Shown here one piece after another: positions 1 to 10,912 of a stretch of 37,084 nucleotides of DNA (the first letter of the stretch is position 1; each line of letters begins with the position of its first letter). The stretch lies in assembly GCA_015499985.1 (NCBI GenBank), contig JAAAUF010000361.1:372-37455 (forward strand), given 5' to 3'. The DNA is from Haplosporangium gracile (taxonomy: Eukaryota > Mortierellomycota > Mortierellomycetes > Mortierellales > Mortierellaceae). A program made the translations under genes and the position numbers. The notes under the pieces are model-generated. The model saw nothing but the letters and a program-made list of their open reading frames with translations. It was not told the DNA's origin and searched no databases.

Positions 1-1066
1 ATCCCTCCTCTGCTACAACCACACCCAGGCCGGTGCCTTCACCATCGCCTCCGGTGGTATCCTCGGTGTTGGTGCCGGTATGCTCTGGACCGCCCAGGGC
101 GCTATGATGATGGCCTACCCCCGCGAACAGGACAAGGGCAAGTTCATCGGCTACTTCTGGGCCATCTTCAACATGGGTGCCGTCCTCGGATCCGTCATCG
201 CTCTCGCCATCAACTTCAACGTCACTAAAGTCCAGTCCTTGGGCGACTCGACCTACATTGTCTTTTTGGTCATCATGGGCGTCGGTGCCTTGACCGCCCT
301 CTCCCTCGCCCCTGCCTCCTCCGTCACCCACTCCAACGGTGACCACATCAAGATTCAAGAGTTCCCCACCTGGATCGGCGAGATTAAGGCTATCCTGAAG
401 TTGTTTTCCGAGTGGAGAATGGTCGTGCTCATCCCCATGTTCTTGTCCTCCAACTGGTTCTACTCCTACCACTTCTCGACCGTCAATGGACGCTACTTCT
501 CCATCCGCACGCAGTCCTTGAACAACATTCTCTACTGGGCCTCCCAGATCGGTGGATCCTACTCTTTTGCCCGTGTCCTCGACTACCAGGGTGTCAACCG
601 CCGCACTCGCGCGCTCTGGGGCTTGACTATTATCTCAGCGGCCTTTATCGCCACCTGGATTGGAGGCATCTTCTTCCAGCGTACCTACGCCATTGACATG
701 CCTAAGCCCAACCATGACTTCAAAGAGGGTGCTTCCTACGTCGGACCTCTTTTTCTCTACATGTTCTACGGACTCAACGACGCTGCCTGGCAGACATACA
801 TTTACTGGATGATGGGTGCCATGTCCAATGATGCCACAGTCCTTTCCCGCTACGCCGGTTTCTACAAGTGCATTCAGTCCTGTGGAGCTGCCATCTCTTG
901 GAGAATTAACGCTGTCGGCACCCCTTATATGACCGAGTTGATCATCTGCTTTGCCCTCCTTGGACTCTCTGTTCCCGGTGCCCTCTTCTTGGCCTCCAGA
1001 ATCCAGGATCACTCTGATGAGGATATTGAGCCCGAGAAGAACAGCCAAGACTTGGAGAAGTTCTAA
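1..1066 (+). CDS. UNC-93-like MFS membrane protein, 5'-partial
   Basis: The reading frame is open from base 2 and runs to the TAA at 1064-1066, so the 5' end lies outside the window. The visible part is about 354 residues with several hydrophobic segments. The motif GVGAGMLWTAQGAMMMAYP, followed by a charged DKGKF loop and a Gly/Ala-rich helix, is typical of the UNC-93 family (DUF895) of the major facilitator fold. So are the later LYWASQIGGSYSFARVLDY and VNRRTRALWG stretches. Family members are polytopic membrane proteins. In animals UNC-93 regulates potassium channels or Toll-like receptor trafficking, while the substrate of fungal members is not established. The C-terminal tail is acidic and hydrophilic, as expected for a cytosolic end. 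No intron is visible in this part. The family call is fairly sure, the function is not. Confidence 0.85.
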   Translation, partial: SLLCYNHTQAGAFTIASGGILGVGAGMLWTAQGAMMMAYPREQDKGKFIGYFWAIFNMGAVLGSVIALAINFNVTKVQSLGDSTYIVFLVIMGVGALTALSLAPASSVTHSNGDHIKIQEFPTWIGEIKAILKLFSEWRMVVLIPMFLSSNWFYSYHFSTVNGRYFSIRTQSLNNILYWASQIGGSYSFARVLDYQGVNRRTRALWGLTIISAAFIATWIGGIFFQRTYAIDMPKPNHDFKEGASYVGPLFLYMFYGLNDAAWQTYIYWMMGAMSNDATVLSRYAGFYKCIQSCGAAISWRINAVGTPYMTELIICFALLGLSVPGALFLASRIQDHSDEDIEPEKNSQDLEKF

Positions 1067-1662
1067 ACTAACTTTCTCTTTCTCTTTTTTTCTCTCTTTC
1101 GTTGCGCTCACGTCTACTCTTTCGTACCATCATTTTATTTATCTTTACATAGCAATTTATTAAATGTACCATAGTTTTTTTATTTGTTTGTTGCTTATTG
1201 CGTGCTTGATTCTTTGCGAATGGCTGCTTTTCGGCCAGGAAGGAGGTCGAGCGGCTTACTATCTATGCGTGTGATAGTTTAAGAAGGAAGGGGGCTGTTG
1301 TTGTGCTTGGAGACACGTCGAGATGACTTAGTGCAGGCTAACTGGTAATAGTCCATACTTGCTTTGCCTGAATGCGTTGGGCTAGTCTGGAAATGCTGTG
1401 CAAAATTAAAAAAGAAAATGTTGAAATTGGGGTTCTGATCTGCCCTGAAATGGATATGCAACGTCGGAGGTGCATGTACAAGTGCATATTGGTCCTTATT
1501 CGCACATTCACACAGTTGGTCAGACTGTGCCAATAAAAGACAAAGAGGAAAGAATCAAGTTCTGCAAACACTTCTTACCTTTTTCGTCTCTCTTTCTGCG
1601 CGACATCTCCATAGTTCCCCACACATCCATTGAGCAATAGCACCTTTATACCATTCCTCAAT
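1067..1662. other. Intergenic region and 5' flank of the glyoxal oxidase gene
   Basis: I see no coding region that resembles a protein family here. It starts with a T-rich stretch (about 1075-1200) that should hold the 3' end of the UNC-93-like transcript. It ends in a C/T-rich stretch (about 1565-1660) just before the oxidase start codon. The open frames on the minus strand (1279-1571) are short and compositionally unremarkable. Confidence 0.6.
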
Positions 1663-4155
1663 ATGAACCCATTCAACACAAACGATAATCAAAATGGTGA
1701 CTATGCTCCCCTCCAGTCCGCCTCGTCAACAGCACCCAGGAGTCGCCGTAAAGGCCTTCGCCTCCAAAAGACAAGGAATATCCGTTTATCTCACGATGAG
1801 ACTGTCTGTTCTCCAGCATACTCTCACTCCACACCCTCACGATCGTCTTCAATCTGCAGCCACGTCACTCGCTCTTCAACCTCGTTGAGTGGATCTCCCA
1901 CACAGCGACTCTACTCTGGGGAGGCAAAGTCTCCACTTTTGACAACCCCAGGAACACCTTACCAACAAAGCTCCCAGTTTCCCTACCGTCAATCGCCTCG
2001 TTACTATTCCCTCACACGCTGCTCCCTCACCACTATTTTAACCACGATTCTTACTGGAGCAATCTTTCTGTCCCACTTCCCTTCTGGCAGCGATGCAGCC
2101 CTCAATGAGTCTGATGGACCAAACGTGCTGAACTATGCTGCCAGGGTGGGCAGGACAGTGTCTGGAGCAAGTTTGGGCGGACAGTGGGATCTGATCGGCC
2201 ACTCGGGCGTGTCTGCCATGCATGCAGTGCTGCGACCCTTCTCGGACAGCATTCTCTTCCTGGAGCGTGTTCAGGCTTCGACCTTTGCCAAGATGCGGGG
2301 AACTAGTGAGAATGGCAACAAGGGCGAACACTTTGCTTGGTCGACAGAGTTCTCTGCCAACAATGGCCAATGGCGCGCCCTAGATGTCAAGAGTAACATG
2401 TTCTGCAGTGCTGGAGGATACCTTCCAGATGGAGTAAGTTGTCCTTTTACTTTTTGGTGTGTAAGTGTTCGTTGTCTTCATGGCCAAGTACTGCTTTTCG
2501 CTTTACTCACAAACTCTGCCTGAATCTATAGACAATTGTCTCTGTTGCAGGGGGACAACCTTCGGCTGAGGTGCAGCAAGGCTACGATGGCATCCGATTG
2601 TACATACCCTGCAACGGCACACGATGCGACTGGAAACAGGACTTTAACGTGCACTTGCAAGAGAAGCGCTGGTACCCAACAGTCGGTAACGTTATCTGAA
2701 GCCATTTGTTGAAAGCACGGGCTATGATCAGATCTGCCTTGAAACAACAGCTAATGGAATAATCGACGGCTATGCCATATGGAGAGATTGTTTCAGCTCT
2801 GTTGATCACACTCTAGGATGTTGGAGTAGCACCTGGAACTGAACTTTTTTTTCTCATCCATTATCACAGAATCTCTGGCCAACGGCGATCTCTTCATCCT
2901 AGGTGGATCCAACCATGCAGCATCCATCAACAACGAGCGCGTCAACGTCCCCAACTTTGAAACCTTCCCTCCCCTACCCGGCGCACGAAAGACAATCGAC
3001 TTCCCCTTCCTAGTCGAGACCCTGCCCCACAACCTCTACCCAATCGTCCATCTCTTGCCCGACAAAAATCTCTTCATCCTCGCCAATACCCAGGCCGTTA
3101 TCCTCTCCACCTCAACCTGGAAGATCGTCAAGCGACTTCCTGACATCCCAGGCCCTCCCCGAAATTACCCCCTCACTGGCGGGTCTGTCATCCTCCCTCT
3201 TACACCTGAAAACAACTTTGAGCCCGAGATCTTGGTCTGCGGAGGCGCAACTGAGTTCTCAACCAAGGCTAAGGGTGTTTCCTCGTGTGGCCGTATTGCA
3301 CCCTTGTCAAAGAACCCAACCTGGGAGATGGAAGACATGCCTTTTGGAAGGATGATGCCCGACATGGCGCATCTGGCAGATGGGTCGATTGTGATTGTCA
3401 ATGGAGCTGATACCGGTACCGCCGGATTCGACCGTGCGTCGGATCCTGTCCTCCACCCTGTCCAGTATCTGCCCAACGAGCGCAAAGGCCGTCGCTTCCG
3501 TGTATGGAATCCAAGTATGATTGCGCGCATGTATCACTCTGTCGCCTTTATGCTGCCCGATTCAAGTCTTTTGGTCGCTGGATCCAACCCCAACGGTCGC
3601 CCTGTTGAATACGGAGAGGGCAATTTCCCAACAGAGTTCCGTGTAGAGCGTTTTAGCCCTCCTTATCTCTTCCCTCATAGACTTTCTGAGGCTGCTGCGG
3701 TTGTCACTGCTGGCCGTGAAGGATCAGACGAGATCACATTAGAAGGAACAGCCATTGGGAGTGCTGCTGAAGGTGACGACGGGCATGATAGAGGTGTCAC
3801 TCAAGTCGCTCAGGGTGATATTGTTGGGTGGCCCACCTTGATCAAATATAACGAGACCTTTGACCTGTCACTGCAGTGGTACAACCACTACCCAGAAAAC
3901 GTCCGTGTGGCCTTGGTCCAGCCTGGATTCATCACCCACTCGACTCATATGAGCCAGCGATATGTCGGACTGGAGGTTATCAAACGTGGAGAAAAAATGG
4001 TCGCTGCAATGGGAGAATCCCACAAGGAAGCTGGACTGATTCGAGTCAAGGCTCCTGCTACAAACGGATTGGCCCCACCTGGTCACTATATGATTGTTGT
4101 CTTGTTGGATGGCGTCCCTGTGACTGAAGCAAAGTGGGTCCAGCTCGCTGCCTAG
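1663..4155 (+). CDS. Membrane-anchored glyoxal oxidase-type copper radical oxidase
   Basis: Three exons: 1663-2433, 2532-2685 and 2870-4155. The introns 2434-2531 (GTAAGT...TATAG) and 2686-2869 (GTAACG...CACAG) join in frame to give 736 residues. The first in-frame ATG is at 1663. Residues 1-119 are Ser/Pro-rich and probably cytosolic. A hydrophobic segment at about 120-139 would make a type II membrane anchor. The rest matches the glyoxal oxidase N-terminal beta-propeller plus the C-terminal DUF1929 domain. The copper radical site is complete: Cys248 in MFCSAGG and Tyr305 in KRWYPTVE should form the Cys-Tyr cofactor, with Tyr530-His531 in ARMYHSVAF and His665 in FITHSTHM as the remaining ligands. 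Such enzymes oxidise small aldehydes to acids and release hydrogen peroxide, usually at the cell surface. The exact substrate cannot be read from the sequence. Confidence 0.9.
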
Positions 4156-4204
4156 TTGCTCGCGAGATTATTAATTAAAGTTGGTTTTTATTACCCGTCT
4201 CAAG

Positions 4205-6080
4205 TGTTCAAACAAACAAACGACTCTGCGTGATACCCAAATCCATGCTGAGGTCCAACAGAAATCCTCGGTCGTCTAGGCCACAACCTAATCCTTGCAC
4301 TCTATCTCTCGCAACATCAGCTTGACATCCATCAGCATCTCAAGATGCTGCAAGTCTCGAACCAATCAAGGGGCGCAATATGATTGAGTCGCAGCCATTC
4401 CTCCTGTGCTCTCTTCACCTCCATCCATGACAACCACTCGGCCATCCTTTTCCTTCTTTCAGTCCGGTCAATAGATGCCAGCTTCGGCGGAGACAGCATC
4501 CAGCTCAAGCCATGTCTCGAATAGGTGACGTTTCGATCGAACGAGCGCAGCTGTAGGGCCTCCAGGCTCTGTAAACGCGCCAAGAGACAAAATCCGCCGT
4601 ACAACCGTAGTTCGAACATTGCGTGAATCTTTTGGCGCTCGGAGATATGTACCTCGGGTGCAAAGATCCTAACGTCCACCAAGAGGGGACATACTCTGGA
4701 CAGGTACCCAAAGAGGATTCTGGAGTGTATAGGAGTTACAAGGAGGGAGTCGCCTTGGTTGTGGAAGGCCATCCAAAGAGACTGCAAACACCTACATGTC
4801 CAGATCTCCAGACGTCCAGCTGTTCTTGTGTAAGGCTGTGCTTGGATATCCTTGGCAAATGGTCCTGAATGGATGTAGTTCAGTCGGCGGTGAAGGTCCA
4901 GATGGTCAAATAGGTAGGCTAATTTGGGCACCTTGAGGTGTAAAAGCGAGGGGGACGTGCATAGGTAACAATGGAGCGCACAGTCGACGCCGTTGTATGA
5001 CCTGCGAATGTGGTTGAGCTCGAGCGAGGTGGTAACGTTGGATAGATGACTGAGACTCCGTGTCATGACTGGTGTGAGACTGGGGCTCCAAAAAGTCCAC
5101 TCCTGTGATTTTGGACATATCCGCGATATAATATCCTGCAGCTCTTTCTCCGTCAATGGCTCCTCGTCATATGCTGAAAAATGAAATGAGCTCAATATCC
5201 TTTGAAGGGTTGTTAGGCGGGCTATAACTCGCGCTCGATCGTATTGAATATGCTGCCGGGAAGAGGCAGTGTCCTGACGGAGTCCTATTAATTGGAGGTG
5301 GTCCAGTAACGGCGCCGCCGAAATGAGACCCTCCAGGCGAGCCTAGAGGATTCGAGTGTTCTCGAGAGTGAGGGATCGGAGCCGTAGGCCTGCCATTTCG
5401 ACGTGATCCGTAGTGACCAACGATCCGATTAGAGTTAGATCGGAGGACGAGCCAACATACAGATGCTCCAGCAAAGAACATGCATCCAGAACTCTATCCA
5501 ACTCCACATAGCAGCCGTAGGTGGTTCGAAGATGAAAGCGGGTCAGGCATCGCAACGACGGCAGGAGCTCGGGTAGCGCCTGGCAGACCTCTGTGCCTCG
5601 TAACTCCGATTCCTGAAGGGAACTGTCCAGAATGGTCGCCATCTCATCATGCCTTTGGAGTTGCCGCGACCAAGGAAAATGCTGGTCCTCTCATTGTCGC
5701 TGTCATTGATAGCCTGCTGAGCCCTATCTCGTTTCTGCTGTCGCTTGTCGAAATGATTCTGACATACCGCAAGAGTCTTCCGGATCGCCTCCCTCCGATC
5801 CTTTCTGGAGCCCCATCCATAGTGCAACCGAACCCTCCCTGCGCCTGCGAGCCTGGTCAAGTACTTCTCTAACTTGAAGAGATCCTTCCTGTCGCTGTCC
5901 CTGACCCAGTCCCTGACGACGGGGTGTCTGTTCATCAGGAACTATTCCTTGCAGACGAGGATGACTGTCCTGGAGAGTGTATGGGTGTCGTCGACAAAGA
6001 AGAAATCCGCTGGAGGATCTCTGGAATGCTTAGGGGTGATATCCGTCGTTGCTGTTGTGGTTGAGTGGAGGAGATAGCGA
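4205..6080 (-). pseudogene. Degraded F-box/LRR paralogue (copy 1)
   Basis: Read on the minus strand, homology to the intact paralogues is nearly full length but broken many times. The F-box start (ISPLSIPEILQRI, near 6027) is in a different frame from its continuation (FFFVDDTHTLSRTVILVCKE). A TAG at 5942-5944 replaces the conserved Trp of the VCxxWF motif. A one-base shift lies near 5695, between the Gln/Arg-rich helix and MATILDSSLQESEL. A TAG at 5343-5345 stands where paralogues have Gln in LENxRxLQ. After it the frame is open down to about 4350 (WTFWSPSLTPVM, RILFGYLSRVCPLL, GGFCLLARLQSLEALQL). Another shift then leads to DLQHLEMLMDVKLML, a TAG, and a further shift to RLWPRRPRISV. At least four frameshifts and three nonsense codons make a functional product very unlikely. 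The 287-residue open C-terminal part could still be mistaken for a gene. Confidence 0.88.
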
Positions 6081-7144
6081 CAGCGTTGAGGGCGAGGCGA
6101 GATTGTCGTTCCTGAGTTAGAGTCGCTTCCAGAACAACGGAGCTTGCATCAGCGATTGGTCAAGTACAAATGGAAAGGGAGGACACCGCTTTGTTTTTGT
6201 TATTATTGTTGTGGTTAAGAGAGGAGGATATTGTACCTTAGAAGAAAAAAAAATCCTAGATGATTTATTAGCACTTTACGAGGATCGCGTGCGATCCACG
6301 GCACCTTCCTTTTATCCCCCAAGCAACATGCTCGGCCTCTCGGGGAGAAAAAACGCTCTCATTTGAAAAGGGAAGCGTCTCGGACCGACCACAATCCTCG
6401 GCTTGTCCTTCTCAGATTTCCGAGAAGTAGTCATTTGTGATGATTCACACTCGAAAGCAGTTTACCTAGCCAGGTTTGTTGACAACAGGTTAGTCAAGTC
6501 AGCTACTTGTTCCTGTTGAATATCAACAGCCCCGACTTGCTGAAAATCACGTTCCAGGGTATCCTCTTCAGCCCTGGTGGGTAATCATTCCTTGTTATTA
6601 GAAATCCTTGTGCGATGAGACTCCTAGCAAGCACTCAAAAAAGGAAGGCAGTTTTTTTGGTGTTCAGAAGAGGTCTAGTGACATGAGCATGCTTTGCGGT
6701 GTTTCTTATCAACATGTTAAAAGAGTCGTTAATAGGGCAAGACGTAAGAGTTTTGTATTTTAAAAACGCACTTTGTGCACTGCTATGAAAAAAAGGGCAG
6801 AAAAGGAAGGTGACCCCGAGACGGTAGATACCTAATTTGCTAAATGTGATCCCTGAATAATGACGTTCTTTTTTTTTGGCACAGCGCCTTAAAAGTCTCT
6901 CGCTTCAGGTCCCTTCCTCGCCGCTCACTCTATAGGTTGCTGTTCTACTCCTTTCCGGGCAAAGGTATATGCGCGTCTTCATAGTGCAAGTACACCGTTC
7001 GATAGCCAACTCGACCACTGGTAGTGCTGGGTTCCTGATACAAATTAAGGGCAGGAATCAACATTATCATCTCGATCTTTGTATTTTGTCTTTTGAGTGG
7101 TCAGACATGCACGCTCTTTCTTTCTTTCTTTTCCATCCTTCTTT
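6081..7144. other. Non-coding stretch between divergent F-box pseudogenes
   Basis: No open frame here resembles a protein. The stretch sits where a bidirectional promoter would have been, between the 5' end of the minus-strand pseudogene and the plus-strand pseudogene. That mirrors the intact divergent pair at 8470-12913. Short A or T runs occur (for example 6248-6254 and 6866-6876). The 3' end is a T/C microsatellite-like tract (about 7110-7152) that directly abuts the first recognisable LRR homology. Confidence 0.55.
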
Positions 7145-8445
7145 TCTTTCTGTGCGCTCACGAGTGCACAGCGACATTCACGTCAATAGGATCCTCAAAG
7201 CCTGTCCTCTGTTGATGCATCTCCACGCAAGTATACTCGGAGTCGTCACGGATCTACCGGGTCCTTGGATATCGAAGTATGAGCCCGATGCAGCAGCGAC
7301 AGCAGCAGCATATCTCTATCCACTTTTCTCCTTCAATCCTTCGTCGCGGAAAACACCTGCTTTGCTTACTCGAGTCTCGACAACCTGCTGTGCGCTTGTC
7401 CTGGACTCCGAGAGCTTCGACTCATCAATCTCGCATTCATCGACTCGACAACAAAGCAGCAGCGTCAACAGTTTGAAACTCCTCCATCGTCTGGAGGAGC
7501 TACAAACCCAACTACGGGCGTTTCATGTGTCTGTTTACGGAACCCCACGTCAAAGGGTGTTCTAAAAAGGATTTTTGCGATCTGTCCGAGTCTAAACGAA
7601 TGGATATTTTGGACTTCAGATCTCACCCCTGCTATAAGTCGACATCTCGATGCCTTGTCAAACAAGCTAATAGCGGTTGAGCTGTACTGGAGCGGGAGCG
7701 TCGTATTGCTCCAGAGCTGCGGCAGTTTGTGCGACTACTTATGCAGTCCACCACACGTACTTCACCTCCGGGAACCCAGGATCCGCTACTTCATCGACAA
7801 CATAGACATTTTTTGCCGGACTCGTGATTATCTCACACCCAAAAACAACTACGGGATCTTGCCAAACGTGTGACACTGCAGACGACTAGAGACGTTCCAC
7901 TTCGGGTTTGAGAGCTGCCGACAGCCACTGACAAGAACTCCTGCCATTCTTCATAGGATTCTGTTTGGCTACATTACTCGGGTGCTTCCGCTCCTGCGAG
8001 CCTTCCAGTCGGATGTCCTTATCGACAACACCTATGAGCGACGACAGACAATCGATACTTGCAACGGATTTTTGTTTATTGACAAGGCTGAAGTACCTTG
8101 AGCATCTGGATCGTGGCAGCCGGGAATATTACGCTGAGCCATGCCAGTTAAGCTGGCTGAACCGGGCTGATCGAATTCTCAAGATCGTGAGGCGAGAAAG
8201 AGGCTGGTCGAAACATGGGATGATCCACGAAGCTAGAGTTATTGGGTTATGGAGCGAATGGGGACTATCACACGTTCAGAGATGATATTAGGAGGATGGG
8301 CTACGCCAGTGCTGGAATGGTGGAGAAACTGACATTTACTGGCTGTTTACTCGATGTGGCGAGGGTAGTCAAGGCGATGGACACAGACGAGTATCCTATA
8401 ACTCAAGAGACATTAGAGAGTTCCTTGTTTAACAATCGTATAAAG
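7145..8445 (+). pseudogene. 5'-truncated, degraded F-box/LRR paralogue lacking the F-box (copy 2)
   Basis: Homology starts in the middle of the LRR part (RILKACPLLMHLHASILG, then TDLPGPW). No F-box remnant is found upstream, so about the first third of the gene is missing. The alignment then hops frames: LQSFVAENTCFAYSSLDNLL and CPGLRELRLINLAF in one, LHRLEELQTQLRAFHVSVYG in another, and AICPSLNEWIFWTSDLTPA in a third. A TGA at 7871-7873 stands where paralogues have Trp (VW.CR.L). A further shift near 8065 precedes FCLLTRLKYLEHLDRGS, and another near 8245 precedes LLDVARVVKAMD. The 3' end comes close to, and points at, the 3' end of the intact minus-strand gene at 8470. With no F-box and at least four frame changes, it is a relic. 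Confidence 0.85.
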
Positions 8446-8469
8446 TCTTTATTCCGTGTTTTTTTTTCT

Positions 8470-10461
8470 TCACTTGAACATCCGTTCGAGTTCCAATTCT
8501 GGACTACGACCAATATCGTACAAGTAAAAGAGCGACAGTCGACGCATCTTGGGCCAGCATTGAAAGTTTTTTACAGATACCATCTCAGAGACCATACGCT
8601 TGACATCCAAAAACATACCCAGGTGATGCAACTCTAGTTTCAGTGCAGGCTCAACCTTGACCCAACTGGTCGACAGATCCTCTTCGTCGTCAAAGACAGC
8701 CCTAGCAGCTGTAAGTTCTAACCATCGCTCCTCATTCAGCCAACCGTCCAGTCGGTCAAGAGTACTCTGTCGCTTTTCCTTGTACTTTTTGCTCTGTCCA
8801 GAAGGAACCATCCAGTTTAGGTCCGACAGGGAGCACTGCAATTGACGTTCGTAAGATCCAATTCGCAGACGCTCTAAGTCCTTGAGTTTGGCGAGCAGAC
8901 ATAGCCCTCCCTCCAGTTGCAAGTTGAGTTCGACTTGGAAAGCCATGTCTCCTCGGAAATGACGCTCGGCAGTGTCAACAAAAAGCTCTTGGAGACGCGG
9001 CAGAACTCTGGCAATGTATCCGAACAAAATCCGGGTAATAACTGCCGAAGAGAGAAGTGGCTGTTCGTGCGAGTGAAACTCCATGTGTAACGTCAATAGC
9101 TTCCTGCAAGCCCAAACTCCTGGACGGATATGACCCCACACAACAGGTTGAGACAGATCCCCGCGGCCTTCCTGTTTGGTGTATGCAAACTTTCCTCGAT
9201 AGTAGACGTCCAAGTGTTCAACCAGGAAGGCGGCTCTGGGTGCTCTGAGATGGAGCAAGTGGGGTGAATCGCACAGGTAGTGATGCAACGCGCGTTGAAG
9301 GACGATGGTTGGTCGGTCTGTTCCAAAAAGCTCCAGGCTGGTGAGGACGTTCTGAAACATCTTGATGTTTACAATCATGGCGAGAGTAACGTCGGCAGAG
9401 GGAACGGTCCATTCTGTTGACCTGCGGCAGACTAAGAGCATCTCCTTGAACTCATCATCGGTCATGGGGCGATCGGACACAGAAAGGTGAAAGACCCTGA
9501 GGGGGAGTTGGAGATCCTTGAGTCGTTTGGATAACTTGGGCCAGTTGTATTCGAGGTGCTCCCACTCAGGTAGTTCTTCGTGCGGAAGATTGTCGCTAAC
9601 CAGGTTGATCAGTTTGAGGACCGTGAGCTGTGGTGTAACGGCTAAGAAGGATTCCAGAGTCGTCTGAGGGAAGCACACGTCCTCAAGAACGAGAGACCGG
9701 AGAAGCAGGGGCGATCCTTGTTCAGAGCCGTTCCTTGAAGGAAGCCATGGCCGAGGCAATTCCACCGCTAGATCGGACCAGTTCATCTGTCCAATACCGA
9801 CGTACAACTCCTGCAAAAGTGGACAAGCCTGCACAATATCCGCCACCTTGATAACAGCGCCTCCAGAGATCCGTAAATGTAGACGTAGCAAGGACGAGAG
9901 GTAGGGCAGGATCGGACAGAGTGTCAGCTCAGGTTGGACATATCCGATTAGGTTCAGCTCCTCGAGAGAACGATCCAACAAACGCTCCAGAGTCGCACCG
10001 TCGGTCCAGTGAGTTAGACTGTCCAGTTTCCGATGCCGCTTCTGTTGCTTGATCTGTCGAGCATGATTCCTCTGCAGCGCCACGATGAGTTTCCTCCTGT
10101 GCTGCTCCTGTGTGCTGATCGTGGCATTGGGAAATACGTAGAAAGAAAGTCGAGATGCGCCGGACACCCGGGAGAGAATGCGGTCGAACTTGGAGCTGGG
10201 CATGAAGCTGTCTAGGACGACCTCTCTAGTACTTCGGAGGCGGTTGATGAGGAACCAATTACGACAGACAAGGATGGCTGTTTGCTTGAGGGTGAACTCG
10301 TCCAGATAGGAGAAGATGTGCTCCAATATCTCGACAATGTCTAGTGGATGCGGCGGTGATGGTGGTGGTAGAGTGGGGTGGAGGGTATTCTTTGGCAGGA
10401 TTGTTGTCTTGGGAGGTAAGGACACTCTTTTGGAGAGTCTCTCCCAGACCGAGGTGGACAT
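8470..10461 (-). CDS. F-box/LRR protein (copy 3), intact
   Basis: One uninterrupted frame of 663 residues with ATG at 10459-10461. A Pro-rich N-terminus (about 1-39) is followed by an F-box at about 40-75 (LDIVEILEHIFSYLDEFTLKQ, TAILVCRNWF). A basic Gln/Arg-rich helix (about 125-150) comes next. The remainder is an RNI-like leucine-rich part with the landmarks shared by all copies here: CPLLQELYVG, a LxxFHLS strand, the WT.PS.DVTLA segment, LHHYLCDSPHLLHLRAP, RILFGYIARVLPRL, GGLCLLAKLKDLERLRIGS and a C-terminal CWPKMRRLSLF. F-box proteins bind Skp1 and present substrates to SCF ubiquitin ligases; the LRR part would select the target. Its target is unknown. It is divergent from copy 4 and tail-to-tail with pseudogene copy 2. 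No intron is needed. Confidence 0.88.
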   Translation of the reverse strand: MSTSVWERLSKRVSLPPKTTILPKNTLHPTLPPPSPPHPLDIVEILEHIFSYLDEFTLKQTAILVCRNWFLINRLRSTREVVLDSFMPSSKFDRILSRVSGASRLSFYVFPNATISTQEQHRRKLIVALQRNHARQIKQQKRHRKLDSLTHWTDGATLERLLDRSLEELNLIGYVQPELTLCPILPYLSSLLRLHLRISGGAVIKVADIVQACPLLQELYVGIGQMNWSDLAVELPRPWLPSRNGSEQGSPLLLRSLVLEDVCFPQTTLESFLAVTPQLTVLKLINLVSDNLPHEELPEWEHLEYNWPKLSKRLKDLQLPLRVFHLSVSDRPMTDDEFKEMLLVCRRSTEWTVPSADVTLAMIVNIKMFQNVLTSLELFGTDRPTIVLQRALHHYLCDSPHLLHLRAPRAAFLVEHLDVYYRGKFAYTKQEGRGDLSQPVVWGHIRPGVWACRKLLTLHMEFHSHEQPLLSSAVITRILFGYIARVLPRLQELFVDTAERHFRGDMAFQVELNLQLEGGLCLLAKLKDLERLRIGSYERQLQCSLSDLNWMVPSGQSKKYKEKRQSTLDRLDGWLNEERWLELTAARAVFDDEEDLSTSWVKVEPALKLELHHLGMFLDVKRMVSEMVSVKNFQCWPKMRRLSLFYLYDIGRSPELELERMFK

Positions 10462-10822
10462 GACTTGGGCTGGGATGATCGTGTAAGGAGAAAGAAGAGA
10501 AGGAAGAAAGGAGGAAAAGAAGAAGGCAAGTGTGTTTTGTAGCGGGGAGGGGAGGTGGCGTTCTGTTCATATCTCGTGCAAGGCTGACGGGTTAAATTAG
10601 ATCTGGGCTCACTCACACTTCACACGGAGGAGCGACTAGTCTTGTCGAGGGCCCACCTGTTGTTTTAATAGGATGCGCCTCGGCAAGCGCCTTCTTCAGA
10701 CCCACCAAGACCGTTTCAATATGTCCTTGTTGATGAATTGTGTTGGTATCATCATCCAACGGATGTTGCACACCTTTGTTTATCTTCCTCTTCTTCTTCC
10801 TTTTTACTCTTCCTACCACTCT

Positions 10823-10832
10823 NNNNNNNNNN
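10823..10832. other. Assembly gap (10 N)
   Basis: Ten consecutive undetermined bases lie directly before a CA repeat. This is most likely a short gap or collapsed microsatellite in the assembly. Confidence 0.98.
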
Positions 10833-10853
10833 CACACACACACACACACACAC
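10833..10853. repeat. CA dinucleotide microsatellite
   Basis: About ten CA units directly follow the N gap, in the presumed 5' leader of F-box copy 4. The real length may be larger because the gap abuts it. Confidence 0.9.
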
Positions 10854-10912
10854 TGCACATACTGACACCCCATCCTTCATCAACAACAATAACCAACAAC
10901 CACAACGACCCC

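Larger units (their letters stand above)
10462..10912. promoter_or_regulatory. Shared divergent promoter region of F-box copies 3 and 4, with assembly gap
   Basis: About 450 bases separate two start codons that point away from each other, so both promoters and 5' leaders must lie here. The copy 4 side is C/T-rich and then A/C-rich, as upstream of other genes in this window. The region contains a 10-base N run at 10823-10832 next to a CA dinucleotide repeat. The true distance between the genes is therefore unknown. No specific factor site is claimed. Confidence 0.6.

Noticed and set aside
412..1163. Open frames on both strands inside the UNC-93-like gene
   Set aside because: They are shadows of the strongly coding plus-strand frame, with no family-like sequence.
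1279..1571. Two overlapping minus-strand open frames of 77-84 residues in the first intergenic region
   Set aside because: Short, biased composition, no recognisable motif; they overlap each other in different frames.
10673..10912. N-terminal extension of F-box copy 4 across the N gap
   Set aside because: The sequence is leader-like with a CA repeat and an assembly gap; starting at 10913 gives a protein the same length as copy 3.
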